Assembly (NCBI RefSeq): GCF_000224145.3
Contig: NC_020169.2
Span: 354,257-418,256, forward strand
Reading direction: 5' to 3'
Origin: Ciona intestinalis
Taxonomy: Eukaryota; Chordata; Ascidiacea; Phlebobranchia; Cionidae
DNA length: 64,000 bases
The first letter of the stretch is position 1, and each line of letters opens with the position of its first letter. Shown here piece after piece: positions 32,652 to 45,900 of this stretch. Made by a program: the position numbers and the translations under genes. Below the pieces are notes generated by a model that had not been told where the DNA came from, did not search any database, and worked only from the letters and a program-made list of their open reading frames with translations.

Positions 32652-35600
32652 ATGAAACAAGGAACCAAAATGTGGCATCTGTTGTGTGCGATCATATGCT
32701 TGTTACATGCACGTAAGTACTGTGTTGTTTACTGGATAAATACATAACAAATAATTTATATTCGCATGATTGCAACTCAGACGAGTGGTAACACATGGTG
32801 TATACTATATAAAAGAAAGGTGTGTGTCTTGTTGCAACTTTGTAATTGATTATTTTTGATGAGCTCTCGATTTTGACTAAGCTTAAGTGAACACCAGTTT
32901 GATTTCTTGTGGCAGCACAACTTTCAGAATGTTTGGCTCAATCGGATTTGAACTACATCGGGGAAAATTTGAATGTGCAGTTTAACGTGATCAATAATTT
33001 AAATGGAAATAATGAAAACTTCAACGCTGAAGTACTTTTGCATAACACTGGACCTTCAGTTATAAATAAGGTATACGTCACCATGGTGCTATGTACTGAT
33101 GTATACGTATATACTTAACGCAAATAAACCTTATGTTTTAAAACATCTTGCATGCTATAACGTTGAAAACAGGGACAATTGATTCTTCGTAAAAAAAACG
33201 ATGTTTCAATATTTAATATTCAAATCTTTCCTAATACATTTGTTGTATGTTTTAGGATTCATGGGAAATATTCTTCTATAGTTTGTACATGATAGAACCA
33301 GATCACTTACCAAATATTGCGGGTTACGAAATCCCTCAAACAGGACTCACGTTTTATCACGTGAATGGAATTCTGTTTAAATTTAGCCCTACCGCTAATT
33401 TTAAAAGTAAGTAGTTAGGTTTAACTCCACCAGTCGTTAAGTCGTTATTACTGTTTGTTAATTATAATAAAGCGGGGTGGGAAAATATGCGACACTTTTA
33501 CCACATATTATCCAAGTATCCTGATCGTGTTTTAAACCGGTAATAACGATATATGGAAGTATAGATCGGTATGGTTTTATAATTCCTTGAATGAACTTTC
33601 TTTACTATCAAATGGAACGAGAAAAAAAGAGGTAAAAGGTGTCTCATATTACCCGACCATACTATATGATGTTGGTTACGGTCATTGTTAAAATAAAAAT
33701 TAACTCTTTGCTACAACACTATCTGTTTTACAGGTCTTCAGCCTGGCGCTACTTTAACTGTCAGTCTGGTGATTCAATATTGGAGCGTATCTAGAACTGA
33801 TCACATGCCCCGCTGGTATGTTGCTTCTCAAGGTTTTTTACCAGTGATGTTAAAATCAACGGAAAGTGATTCGGAGTTCGTTGGTAGCTTTGATACAAAA
33901 GATAAATACAAGAGATATGCTGATGACAGATACCACCCATTTTCCGGAGAAGATAGATACGCAAGGTAAGCCGCTGACAGAAATTAACTACAACTTTCCT
34001 ACGGCTTATAATATAACTATAATTTGGCAAGCACTCAAAATTAACATCTTATTATTTCGCATTTTTTTACGTGTTAAAAAATAATATTTCCATTTAACAT
34101 ATTTTTAACCAGTTACTGGCTTTGACGCGAGCTTTATAAAGTCGTGATAATACTGTCGAATAATTTTGTAACAGTTTTTTTTTCTGATTATATTAAATGG
34201 AGGGTCCGTAAAATGAAAATTAAAAAAAATCTCGTCTGCCAAACTGTCCCATCTTTCCCCACACTTCTAAATGATCAACTGCGAGTTTTGAACCGCATTT
34301 ATTTTACATAGTAAGAATTATATATAACCATATTAAGGCATATAGTTTGATTAAATCAGATTTAGCTCCATGAACCACGAAGCAACACCAAAGCCAATTA
34401 TACCAACACCCACCGAAATTACGGTGGAAAACGCAGATACGTTGGTCGATAACACTTGGAAAATAAATTGTCTTGAACCATTCTATCAAAAAGAATGTCA
34501 ACTTTTATCGGGTATTTTTAACTTTCATTGTTTTAGATTGGTATGAGTTTTTGAGTTTTACATCATTAAAATGTTGCTTTGCATATTTTGTGAATGTACT
34601 GCATATTAATTACGAAATTAACGTCTATAAGTAAATGCTGCTTGCTTTCAACCATATATGTTTAATGCTTGCCGCTGCTACCATTGTGAGCGGGACAACT
34701 CTAAATACCACAATACAGCACATACAGCAAATACACGTGTGGCATAAAGAGCATATACAGCACATACACAGGTGTTCGCGTGCATGTGCTCTGTATATGC
34801 TTCATATAACATGACGTTCGTGAGTATATGCTGTATATGCTGTATTGTGGTATTTAGAGTTGTGAGCGTAGCAAGACAATTAGCGGTAATTGCTCCGACA
34901 CAATGGTCACTAATTGGCTGTCCGAATTTTCCGCAATACAGAAAACATATGATTCATAGGTACTGGTACTGACTCTATTTTATACCATAGATTTCTTTAA
35001 GATCAATATACAAGATACAGTAATAACTGAAAAGGTCATAACAGTACGAAATCAAAATGTTGCAGTCGACGAAGCTTTGTACACCGAAGAAGCGTATGCA
35101 CTGACAATAGGAAGGTATATACAGTTTTTAGTTATAAACAAAATGCACATAAAGTGTGACCCGTGACTTTTGCAGTGGTTTAATTATCATTGAAGCTCCA
35201 GATTCAAGCGGAATATTTTATGCAAGTCAATCGTTAAAATCATTAACAAAGAAAAATGGAGACTCATTCACAATAAAACAAGCCTCAATTAAGGTAATGC
35301 TATTATAAATAAATTGTATTTTAAATTAAATTTACGATACCTATTTTTACTTTAAATATTTGTTTGATTCGTTCGAAGACTGCATTATACCGGCTACACG
35401 AATGTATATAATTAGTGACATCCATACACAGTTTGATTCATCGATTTATTTTTTTACCTACCAGGATGCCCCTAGGTTCCAATACCGTGGTATGCATATT
35501 GATGTGGCAAGAAACTTCGTCCAAAAATCGGACCTATTAAATTTGATTAAAGTTATGGGAATGTATAAGCTGAATAACTTACATTTACATCTGACTGACG

Positions 35601-38600
35601 ATGAAGGATGGCGAATTCAAATGGAGTGGTGCCCGGAACTTACGTCGATAGGTGCTAGAAGGTATGATAATGTTATGAAATAAGCTACACGTTAATAAGG
35701 AGATGTTGTTTTAACTCACCAATAAATTTCATTCATTCAAATGTCCAATGAATAAATGAATGCAACTTGCTTTATCCTCGCGTGGCAGGAAAAACAACAG
35801 TCGTTATAACACCGGTTGTTTTATACACCCTGTACCAGCTTATACGTGTTACTATGCTGTATGTTTCTTTGTGGGTGATTATTTTCTTTTACAAATGGTA
35901 CTGTACGCGATAAATGAATTCGACGTAGGTATAGTAGACTCATTCTTCGTGTCCACGAACAAGGTGTCAAAAAAACGATGATATGAAAAATATTTTGCTC
36001 TAACAACTTTTTTATATTTTTACCATATACTCCAAGATGTACATGAACGAAGTGTACATTATGTTTCTTTAGAGTGCACGATGTAAATGAAACAGAGGGG
36101 ATTATTCCACAATTAGGGTCCGGGCCTTTCAACGACACAAGTGGAAGTGGGTTTTATTCGAAAAATGAATACATAGAAATCTTAATGGAAGCAGAAAAGA
36201 ATCATATAAGGGTGATTCCTGAGATAGATCTACCAGGCCACGCGCATGCAGCGATTAAATCGAATTTACAATAGTAAGTAATTGAAATATGTCCAGTTTT
36301 GCACTTACTAGTATTTATGCCAGTCAATTAAATCCTATATTATCCCAACCCAAAAAGAAAAATGATTAAATGGGTTGCAAGAACCACTTCGCATTCGGTA
36401 TCCTCAAATTACGAGGCGAGCGGGACTAACACTGATCGGCGTCGATCTAACTCCAGTCCAAGTTATAAGGCATATCAAATGGTTTGTCCAAATTATAAGG
36501 CATATCAAAAGATCTAATGCGTGAGCACGGTATAAACTAATTAGCATAGTATTAATTAATCATTTTACTACAACGGTCGACTGAAATCGATCAAAAACAA
36601 ATCAGAAGTAACAAACAAAGCGGGTTTCAGTCGCCATTGGTGTCTGTGGAGCAGTAGGCAGAATGTATTTATACATGTATTATAACACATAAAATTTATG
36701 ATGTATGAGGAGTAAAGAATTGGTAATAAATGTGTGTAAATACGCTTTGTGCAACTCCTGTACCATGAGCTGACATCTAAACTTACACTAGTTAACCTTG
36801 TCGTCGCTTAAAATCGTTTGTTTTCGTGAATTTGGACAAACCGTAATCACGCAGTAATTATAATTAACGTTAGAAGTTAATATTATTCATATAGTGACGG
36901 CTGCATAATGGTTTATTGCGAGTGGTAAACTAAGAGGGCGAGTAAACACGAGACGCGATATTTATACGAAAGACAATATGAAAAGGCACTCGCTCCGGCG
37001 CACACACACGTAACGGCGGTCACACGCTAATTATGCGGTTTTAAATCTGAAAATTTAGTCTAAAATTTATAAATATATATTATGATTTGATTTCAATCAA
37101 GAGATTAAAGAATAAATGTTAGAATTAGAATTGAGATAAGTGCGGAAAAAAAGTTGCGCAAAAAACATCAACAACAAGAGATCAAAGATCTAATGCGTGA
37201 GCACGTCATATACTAATAAGCATAGCATTAATTAACCCTTTTACTACAAAGGTCGACTAAGCTCGATCAAAAACTCTTAATGCGTCCCCACTTAAATGAA
37301 AATAGTTTGATTCAGGCGCAAATCGATGTGAGGATTCCTCACCTCACCAACACGTTTCAATCCCAAATTCCCAAACAGTATAAACGATGTCTCGACAAAC
37401 CTGAGAACCGAAACTATTGGCCTACCGCTTATGGCGCCCGATTTAGAGCCTAATGTACTGGGTTCGATCCTCGCATGCCGGTATATTTATTTTAGATTTA
37501 TTTTCTTTTAATAGAGACTAATACTATATACACTTTTTATTTATATTTGCACACTAACGTAAACAAAGCCAAAAGTTACCGATTACTGTGTTACCAACGA
37601 GTTCCCGATGCATAGCAGTTTACTTGACTCGCAGCGTTACAATCATTAATTACTCAATAATTGGACAATTTTACACACTATGGTTTATAACACTGAGCTT
37701 AGGTAGAGAAAATATATCGAATGTAATCGTTAATTACTGGCTAATTAGGCGATCATATGCAGTATCGTTTATTAAACTATGCTTAGTTCAAATTACTTTA
37801 TAGAGTACAACCATTTAATTAAAGTTTAGAATGCATTTTAAATTTGACTTGATCAAACAGTAAATTAATCGATAATTAATCGCTAATTAAAAAACAACAA
37901 CAACAAGAACAACTGTTCCACGAAAAAGGATCTATATGACCACAAACGTGCTCAACAACGTGCTTAACAACAAGAACAACTGTTCGACGAAAAATGATTT
38001 ATACGACTACTTCCGTGCTCAACAAAAATTATACACAAAGTTGAAAAGTGTGGTAACTTGTAAGCACACGAGGATAAAAAGAATACGCGTGTAAGTGCAA
38101 TACCGGTGTCGTGGCACCGGTCGCACAAAGGACTTAAAACGGGCTTTCCGGGTGTTGAGGTAATGGGCCAATCTGGCTTAAATCCCATGCAGGTCCTTGA
38201 CAAGGACTTTACCCATAGAGAATAATAAAAATAAATTACGAGGCGAGCTCTCGACTTGCTCCAGTGCCTTTCAAAAAACAATAAATGTTTAATACGGTGT
38301 TGCAGCTACAAACGGTTGCTAAGCGAAGGTGAAAATCAAGAGGTAGCGGAAGATTCCTTAATTTCGGACTTACAAGACAAATCTAAATATTTATCTGTTC
38401 AAATGTTTACTGACAACACGGTTAACCCTTGCATACCAGGAACTTACACGTAAGTTATGTTTTACACTGTATATGATAAACCACTTTTAAGCTATAGGTG
38501 TCGTAAAAGCGGGCCAGGCTCTATGTATTTCACCAATTAAAAATATTAAATAGAAAAACAGTTTTGTAAAATTCTGGGATTTTTAAAAGTTAGTGTGTTG

Positions 38601-41017
38601 CAAACAAATTTGGAAAACCCAAAAATGCCTAAAAAGTATGAGAACTACTGCTATATGATTGGATAAAATATGTAAAACCACCTGTCATGTGTAGGCAAGC
38701 CACTTTTTGTTTAGGTTTATAAGGAAAGTTGTTAAAGAACTTGTAGATCTTCATAATGGAGTTCAGAATTTGACCGTGTTCCACTTGGGTGGCGACGAAG
38801 TGGTTGATGCGTGGACAGAATCAGAGAAATGTCGACAATTTTTAAATGTTACTACTAGTTTTCCGTCAAGGTAAGCATGTCTATACAGGGTACAGCTCTT
38901 TTATAAAGGGACATGTGTCTTTCTTTATGAAACATCATGTATTGTAGACAAACTATACAAAAGTTTCCTATCGCGTTCATGTGTTGGAATATGGAACAAT
39001 TTAATTTTATCTTATCCCGTAGTGTTAGTGACCTGATGGAGTATTTCATAAAAGTGGCGAGCTACTCTGTTTTGAATGCGACAAGTAATAATCTGAAGTT
39101 GGGGTTTTGGGAAGATGGTGTACTTGGGTGAGTATTATTTATTTATATGGTATAATTATAAAGTATTTTATTATTTGTTGTATATCTATTTTAGGGAAGG
39201 CGATGAACCATATACTAAACCAGATATATCTGATGATGATGTTATAGCGTACGCGTGGCAAAACATATGGGAATGGGGTGTTGCTAACCGAGCGTATAAG
39301 CTCGCCAATGCCGGATATAAGGTACTTTATTAGACTAAATAAAGTTAACAAACTGAAAATTTAGCCAAAAACTGTTGAGCGTTTACCTTTAACATTGAAG
39401 CACCCAGTTATAGGTTTTACGCGGATATGGCGTTTAATCTTTGACTTTCATGGTGCAAATTTCGGGTTACACTCTTGCATTAAAAAATACTGCTGCTTGC
39501 GATAAACGAAACGTCAATGAGCATTTGATTTTCACAATATAATGCTAATATTAGGAGTGCGTGGAGGCAAACTTTAGAAGTGACAGGACTATTGTAATTT
39601 TTTTGTAAAATACCAAAATCAAATATATAGTGGGTTGGGAGAAGATGGGACACCTTTAGCACATAATATCAAAGTATCCTGATCGTGTTTTAAACAGTTA
39701 ACTACAGTCTATGGTAGTCCTGAGGATACGGTTTAATAATTATTTGAATGTTCTTTGTTTACTGATAAATGGGACGAGAAAATACAGTTAAAGGATGTCC
39801 CATCTTTCCTCGCCCTACTGTATAATGTCTCATTATTATTTAGAATTTGACTTTGTAAATCTATTTGTCTGTACACAACTGTCTAAATTACTTTAATTAT
39901 ATTTTCCCAGGTGGTTCTTTCTCAAGCAACTCATTTGTATTTTGACATGCCAAATGAACCTGATCCGGAAGAACGAGGACTTTACTGGGCATCAAGATTT
40001 ACTGACAGTTTCAAAACGTTCGGATTCATGCCAGATTCTGTTTACGACAATGTTGATGTAAAACGTAGTGGAGAATCATACACAAGTATGAAGTTTTACT
40101 ACATTTAATTTGTATAAGTCAAATTATTTTTAAAATGTTTTATTTTTGAACAGAGTCAGAGCTTTGTCAAACAGATGGCGCGTGTACGCCTTTAGATAAG
40201 CCAGAAAACATACTGGGAATGCAAGGACAACTGTTCTCCGAGACTGTCAGGACGAAACAAGATTTGGAATATATGATATATCCTAGAATAATAGCTTTAG
40301 CTGAACGTGCCTGGCATAAGGTAATATTAAATTGTGATTGTTCAGCTCAACAATATAGATTTTAAAAATTGTTTTTGTTTATCAGGGTGCTTGGGAAGCT
40401 ACATCTGGTGCGGGTGGCAACATGGACTTACGCGATAAAGATTGGTCCGAATTTGCTGCAGCAGTAGGAACAAAGGAATTAAATAGACTGCATGACCTTG
40501 GTATCGAATACCGAATTCCATTACCAGGAATCAAACAAATGATTAGGTATTACGTTGCGTGTGTATTCTTTCTTTTCTGCAGACACCTAGTTCTTCGAAA
40601 TGCGGTGCACTTTATGCAGCATATTTCACATAATGCGAAAATGATAAACAATACGAATCCACTCTTAATAATTCTTTAATCTCAAGGAAAATTTAATTTT
40701 ACAGTGCAAACGAAACTGGTCCAACCATTACATGTGAGTTTCCTGGGTTAGAAATTGCTTATCGAGAAGTTGGTGCTGACCAATGGAGAACATCTGTGTG
40801 TTGGAGCATACTTCCACTTGCAGTCAACAAAGATTATGAATTTAAAACTGTTTCATTTGGAAGGGAGAGTCGCACCATGAAAGCCACGATACAAATGATA
40901 AACCCACCAACCCCGCAGACAACTACTAGTGGTTATCAACGTGTGCTTGGTTTGTCTCGCCTGTACTGCATCTGGTTTTCATTTCTGTCTTACTCTCTCA
41001 CCATTAACATGATTTAA
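32652..41017 (+). CDS. Chitobiase-type GH20 beta-N-acetylhexosaminidase, 17 exons, 912 aa
   Basis: Predicted to remove terminal GlcNAc from chitobiose or related glycans outside the cell. Exons: 32652-32712, 32916-33070, 33256-33406, 33734-33965, 34360-34511, 34991-35114, 35176-35293, 35465-35661, 36073-36273, 38306-38449, 38715-38870, 39023-39127, 39195-39321, 39911-40085, 40154-40320, 40386-40546, 40705-41017; phases sum to 913 codons. A signal peptide is visible (WHLLCAIICLLHA). Residues about 25-200 resemble the CHB_HEX carbohydrate-binding domain of bacterial chitobiase (WEIFFYSLYMIEP, DHMPRWYV). A GH20b domain follows, then the GH20 barrel: RGMHIDVARNFV, LHLHLTDDEGWRIQ, IPEIDLPGHAHAAI, and HLGGDEV with the catalytic Asp-Glu pair. 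After GIEYRIPLPGI comes a CHB_HEX_C-like end. The last residues (LSRLYCIWFSFLSYSLTI) are hydrophobic and could be a GPI-anchor signal. Serratia chitobiase, of similar architecture, is about 885 aa. Vertebrate HEXA/HEXB lack the N-terminal domain. Confidence 0.93.
33470..33664. mobile_element. Full-length MITE, reverse orientation
   Basis: Ends GCGGGGTGGGAAAATATGCG and TGTCTCATATTACCCGACCA are diverged forms of the family termini. The interior reads CCTGATCGTGTTTTAAAC and TTTACTATCAAATGGAACGAG in the order opposite to the copy at 29717. It lies in the GH20 intron before exon 4. Confidence 0.75.
34043..34268. mobile_element. Truncated 3' part of the long TIR element
   Basis: Matches 26430-26670 in order (TATTTCGCATTTTT, GGCTTTGACGCGAGC, AGTCGTGATAATACTGTCGA, CTGTCCCATCTTTCCCC). 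The left part is missing. It is located in the GH20 intron, about 80 bp after exon 4. Confidence 0.75.
34667..34935 (+). repeat. SINE-like copy split by a hairpin element
   Basis: The SINE body (GCTTGCCGCTGCTACCATTGTGAGCG) continues after the insertion as GAGCGTAGCAAGACAATTAGC and GTAATTGCTCC. The insertion at 34695-34863 is described separately. Located in the GH20 intron between exons 5 and 6. Confidence 0.7.
34695..34863. mobile_element. Hairpin element with perfect inverted ends, inserted in a SINE-like repeat
   Basis: The left end ACAACTCTAAATACCACAAT and right end ATTGTGGTATTTAGAGTTGT are perfect inverted repeats that continue through TACAGC. A second inner pair (AGAGCATATACAG with CTGTATATGCT-like) makes most of the 169 bp self-complementary. 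GTGAGCG occurs on both sides and may be the target duplication, but the right-hand copy overlaps the element end. No coding capacity. Confidence 0.8.
35752..35885 (-). repeat. SINE-like tail fragment
   Basis: The minus strand carries the tail words ACCCACAAAG, GTTATAACGACTG and CCACGCGAGGATAAAG, typical of the right half of the repeat. Located in the GH20 intron between exons 8 and 9. Confidence 0.6.
36400..38030 (+). repeat. Unclassified 1.6-kb interspersed repeat, copy 1
   Basis: This intron segment of the GH20 gene matches, inverted, 50290-52255. Shared words include GCCATTGGTG near 36644, TCGTCGCTTAA near 36804, TTTGATTTCAATCA near 37087 and the CAACAACAACAAGA-type run with a CGACGAAAAA word near 37990. 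A segment of about 90 bp beginning AGATCTAATGCGTGAGCACG occurs twice in direct orientation (about 36508-36600 and 37177-37270). No frame with a known domain was seen. A tRNA-like B-box region lies near 37420-37480. Confidence 0.65.
38030..38260 (+). repeat. SINE-like tail plus second copy of the 69-bp unit
   Basis: The words GTGGTAACTTGTAAGC and CACGAGGATAAA are SINE-tail. From about 38135 to 38235 comes a diverged copy of the small unit: GGTAATGGGCCAATCTGG, TAAATCCCATG, a GTCCT/AGGAC hairpin, then ACCCATAGAGAATAATAA. It lies just upstream of GH20 exon 10. Confidence 0.6.
39628..39829. mobile_element. Full-length MITE, about 200 bp
   Basis: Termini GTGGGTTGGGAGAAGATGGG and TCCCATCTTTCCTCGCCCTAC are present, and the interior words TAGCACATAATATC and CCTGATCGTGTTTTAAACA run in the orientation of the copy at 33470. 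It lies in the GH20 intron between exons 13 and 14. Confidence 0.8.
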
Positions 41018-42901
41018 AACTTCTCTCACTTATATAACAATGTATGCTGTACCTATAACACCATATAGGCATATACGCACTCGCTGCATTATATACACAT
41101 GCTTTATGTTTAAATAATTTACGTCGTTTAGCCTCAAAGTTAGTACGGCGTTCTCGGCTGAGTTTCTTACTGCATTTTACTGCATCGCAACTCACGTTCA
41201 TTAGTTTTATGCACCGCAATATTTTAAGCATACAGTCTTTCTAAATAATTAATTACAACTCGCACAACCAATTTGAAGCAGGTACGTTAATTTTGTTCAC
41301 TTATACTTGACACGTATCTCCATTACAAAGCTGGATAAACTCGAGAAACACATTTCTGCTATGAAAGTCAAGTACCATTTTTGTTTTTGTGAATAATAGC
41401 TGGAATTTTCAAACGAAAAAAACATAGACTGGAACAAGTGTGATTTATCGTAAATATCGGTAACGAGAATTAAGAATAATCACTAAATATTTTCGGCTTA
41501 CTGCTTTAAAACGTTCAATTCATTTGCAGTTTGTACACTATATATATAAGTCTTAATACTTTTCGCCCATATGTCAACTCAAAATAAGCACCCAAGGCGT
41601 ATATGGATATCGTCCGGCACGGTTTTATTGAAATGGGCTCTTTGAGTGTGAGCCAACGAAACATATTTAACACCCTCTAATACTAATACACACCATAGGT
41701 TGAGGAATTCACAAATCTAATTGCTAGTACAATTTACTTGATTCAGCTGCTACCATTTTAAATAAACTATAATTGCGCACATTCCGTTTGTATACAGGTG
41801 GTAACATATTAGACTCATGACCTTTATATTCATGTCGGTTCCTGGTACTAATAGCTCAAAGCCACCACATAAATAAGTCAAGCCAATTTTTTCGGCATGA
41901 CTTGGAACTTAAGTAAAGGCCTAATTATAGCTGGAACATTTCTGTGAGCCTAAGATTTTTACGTGCTTCAAAGGTTCGCTTTTCTAGGACGTCTGCGCTG
42001 CATACATTCTAAAATATTTACAATGCTACATTTCGAAAAATCCAAAGCAACCTCGGAGTTCTTATAGAGTATAAAGATCTTACTGAGCTAAATCTATAAC
42101 TCTTATCTCTTTTGTTTCAAACTCTATCGCTTTCGAATTCACGCCACTTATATTTGCACCAATGATGTCACTGCTTATCGCTTGAGTGGATGTATACAGT
42201 AGGATGGGGGAAGATGGGACACTTTTTAACTCTATTTTCTCGTCCCATTTAGTAGTAAACAAGGAACATTTAGAGAATTATAATACTAAATCCTGGTGAC
42301 TCCCATAAACCGTTATTAATTGTTTAAAACACGTTTAAGATATCTGGATATTATGTGCTAAAGGTGTCCCATCTTCCCCCACCCTACTATATATGTTTTT
42401 GCATGCGGAAACTTGCTTTTGTTAAATAAAATTCTTTTGCGCATTCTACTCTTTTTTTATTTCTGTGATCGATGACGGTACGTTTTAAAGAAAAAATGAA
42501 AGTGTAGATTTAGCTCAATATAAGGACTCTCTGCGCAACAGTTATAAAGTTTGACCTCAGTTCCCTCCCATGTTTAAAATATTCTAAACCTATTATTTGC
42601 CTAACTATTCTGTTTATTTAATTGATGTCATCTTAAATAGCGAAATTAATACCGACTGTTTATCGAAAATAGCGAAATTATAATACCGACTTTGCAAACT
42701 TGTATGACAGTAAATTTTATTTTTTGCATACGAATCAATTTCGTAAAAAAAACTTTTGCAAAACTATGTACAAAAACTGAATGTAGGAAAGTATATAGAT
42801 AGGTTGACATGATTTTATAACTTTAGATTTATTAGTAAAACTTTTATGTTTAAAGCAATATATTGGTTAGTCGCTATTATACCACAAAATACTTAAGGTA
42901 A
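41018..42901. other. Convergent intergenic region between GH20 and Rh genes
   Basis: Contains the 3' UTRs of two convergent genes and a full MITE at 42197-42389. No open frame with a recognisable domain was found. Confidence 0.55.
42197..42389. mobile_element. Full-length MITE, about 195 bp
   Basis: Termini GTAGGATGGGGGAAGATGGG and CCCATCTTCCCCCACCCTAC are perfect inverted matches apart from a single base. The first 70 bp closely match the copy at 29717. This is one of the least diverged copies in the window. Confidence 0.85.
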
Positions 42902-45900
42902 TCAAGCAACTACTTCATGTTGTTTATCATTCGACCCATTTTGTTCAGCTTCATCTTCGCTCACCGTTTCGACACACTGTAGGGAAAAAACAAAGATTTT
43001 TTCCATAACTAATTATTAATATAAATGATGTTATTGCCAATAATTAGACCAAGCTACGTACGTCCCAAAACACCTCATCCTCGAAAAGTTCTTCAGCGCT
43101 TAAGTTGTCCCATACAGGCAGCTTCAACAAAAATCCCGTAAGCGTTCCACCAATTATAGCAATACCAAGAACAACTGCCAACGAAGCGATTTGGTATCCA
43201 CCGTTTTGTCCAGAAGTTCGAGTAGTATTTTTAAATAGCTCGTGGTAGCTGATAAATATTGTTGGAATTTAATAACATTTTCGTCAGTGTTGACAGACAT
43301 GATGAATATATCAACATACCTGTCTTTGTAGGTTTCTTGTGTAGCAATGGCAGCAGCTATAGCACTGGCCACCACACCCAGTATTCCTGGCATGCCATGC
43401 AAATTGTGTACACCACATGTATCGTGCAGTTTGATGTTACGTTGCAATATTGGCTATTAAAAAAAACAATTAATTAGATATTCATGTATATACACGCTTA
43501 TGTTGAAGATATGTACCTGTAAGTATTTAAATCCAAGCGTGGACACCAAAGCAGCAACTGAACCAATAAGGAGAGCACCAAACGGTTGAACAATTAGATC
43601 TGCGCTTGCTCCCATGGCCACGCCGCCAGCCAATGTTGCGTTTTGTATGTGCACCTGGACATAAGCATTTAAATGAGACAGATGTTTGACTATAGGAAGA
43701 TAACGCTTACCATATCCAATTTGTTTTTCTTGTCAGTAACAGCAGATAAAGCAAAGGTGACGACCGTACAAGCAGAAAGACTAAGTACGGTATTTATAAC
43801 CGCACGATGTCGCTCCGTACCCGACGCGGGTCCAGCATTAAAGCTTGGCCAATATAACCATAAAAATAGTGTCCCTGGAGGAAAATAGAAGAGTAATATT
43901 TTGTTAATAATGTATTTTGTGTATAACTATATAAACTCATCGCAAAGCTGTAACCGCTGATAAGAATTTAAATGTTGCCTCGACACGGAGAAAAACTGCT
44001 GACTTGACAGACTATCAATCAAAGTAACCGCCTGCAGTAAACAGTTCAGTGATTGATCACGTATTACTGTCGGTTTGTTGCCTTGAGGTATAAGGTCAAT
44101 CTCTTTTCTGTTTGTACAAATGTTTGACGTAATATCACTGATATTAAATCAGTATAACCAACATGTTAGTAACATAACCAATACAAGATGTTTAGTTGTT
44201 TTATACTTACCGATCATAGCGAAGATGTCCGAATGATATTCAGAACCTTCTTTTTTACTTAGGGTCTGTGATTTTTTGTAAAGCACGCGTGCAACTGCCA
44301 ACCCAAAATAAGCACCGAAGGCGTGTATGAACATCGACCCGCCCACATCTGTGACCTGTTTAAGTATAATGATATGTTTTAACGGCTGAAATTATTACAT
44401 AGCTCCACTGTAGGTAAAATGACAGTCAACAATCTCATGTTATGCCGATAAGTAAGATATACACCGGCAACCAATGATATACAAATTATGTTTATTGTAG
44501 AGTTATTTTAACTTAACTGACTCGTACTTCAGTTTTACCAACCTGAAACCTAACAATCCCGACATATATGCTGACATTATAACACACAACTTCAATGGTC
44601 GCCATCATTATAAGTTGCACCGGACTAGCCACGCCAAGAACGGCTCCGAATGATATAAGAACAGTGGCAACCGCAAAATCAGCTTCCAATAAACTGCAAA
44701 ACAAGTGGAATACTATAATTGGACTGTGTCGGTTACACACATTTTTATGCCAAAGTCACGGCCGCCGTGCGAATGGCTAAAACAAAAAAATGTGTATTAA
44801 CCTTTTAATATCGATCAATATTCGTCCTTCATTTGAACCAATCATACCAAACCAACCGTTGACCAAGGTCGACCACTCTATGACGTAACAAGTCAACAGA
44901 AAGTTGAACCCCACCGAACCGAAGCCGTGACGTTTCAAAAACGTCATCAAGAAACCAAAGCCGATCAACATCATAACATGAACATCTTGGTATACTGCAA
45001 GTCAGCAATTAAATATTATGAAAACATGCGCGATGATTCATAACTTCTGCGTTTATTACACACTTTATATCCAGATTATAGAGCAAGTCTAAACAATCAA
45101 CACACAAAAACAGGCGTTGAATTAAAAATTAAATGTTACATCATTTTTTTATTTTACCGCCACTAAAACAAAAGACTGGAATTAATAGGAAAATTACATT
45201 AGTAAAATAGGCTATGAATAAAATACATGGAAACGTATTGTTACAAATTGTGACCGCAAAATTTCGTGTATAGTTTAGGTGAGGGGAATATAGGACACCT
45301 TTTCTTTCCATTTTTACGTCGCATTTGGTAGTAAACAAAGAACTTCCAAAAGGTTATAAAACCGTATTCTTACGACACACATAGACCGTTGTTAAATGTT
45401 TAAGACAAGATCAGGATATTTGGATATTATGTGCAAAAAGTGTCCCGTCTTCCCCCACCCTACCATACAATAAATTTATACAGTTTGTCGCAGCAAAATA
45501 AAGTATCTAAATATAAATTTTCACTTCGTATAATCACTTACTTGGGTAATAATGAGCAAGAGTGGTGTGTGTAGTTAAACTGTTGTTCCGAGGTCCAGCA
45601 GCCACATCGTAATCGACGAAGAGACCAAATAACACGAGGATTATTGCTTGAGCCACCAAAAGCAAGGCCGTTGCTTTTCCTCGTGTGTTACTGGAAATTT
45701 AAATTAGGTTATTTTGTTGTTATATTTCTAGTATAAATGTATGGGGTAATATAAGACATGTTTACATTGTCTATTCTCGTTCTATTTGGTAGTATACAAA
45801 GAATATTTACAGAATTATTAACCCGTGTAGCCCCGCAAATCGAAAAAAGCGTTGTTAAACTTTTAAGATACGATTAGGAAATATCGTGCTTACAGTATTC

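Noticed and set aside
36508-37270. Direct repeats of about 90 bp interpreted as LTRs
   Set aside because: They are short, lie inside a larger repeat shared with 50290-52255, and no polymerase, integrase or capsid-like frame lies between them.
37380-37480. Second tRNA-like sequence with GGGTTCGATCCTC box
   Set aside because: No complete cloverleaf could be drawn, and it lies inside an interspersed repeat.
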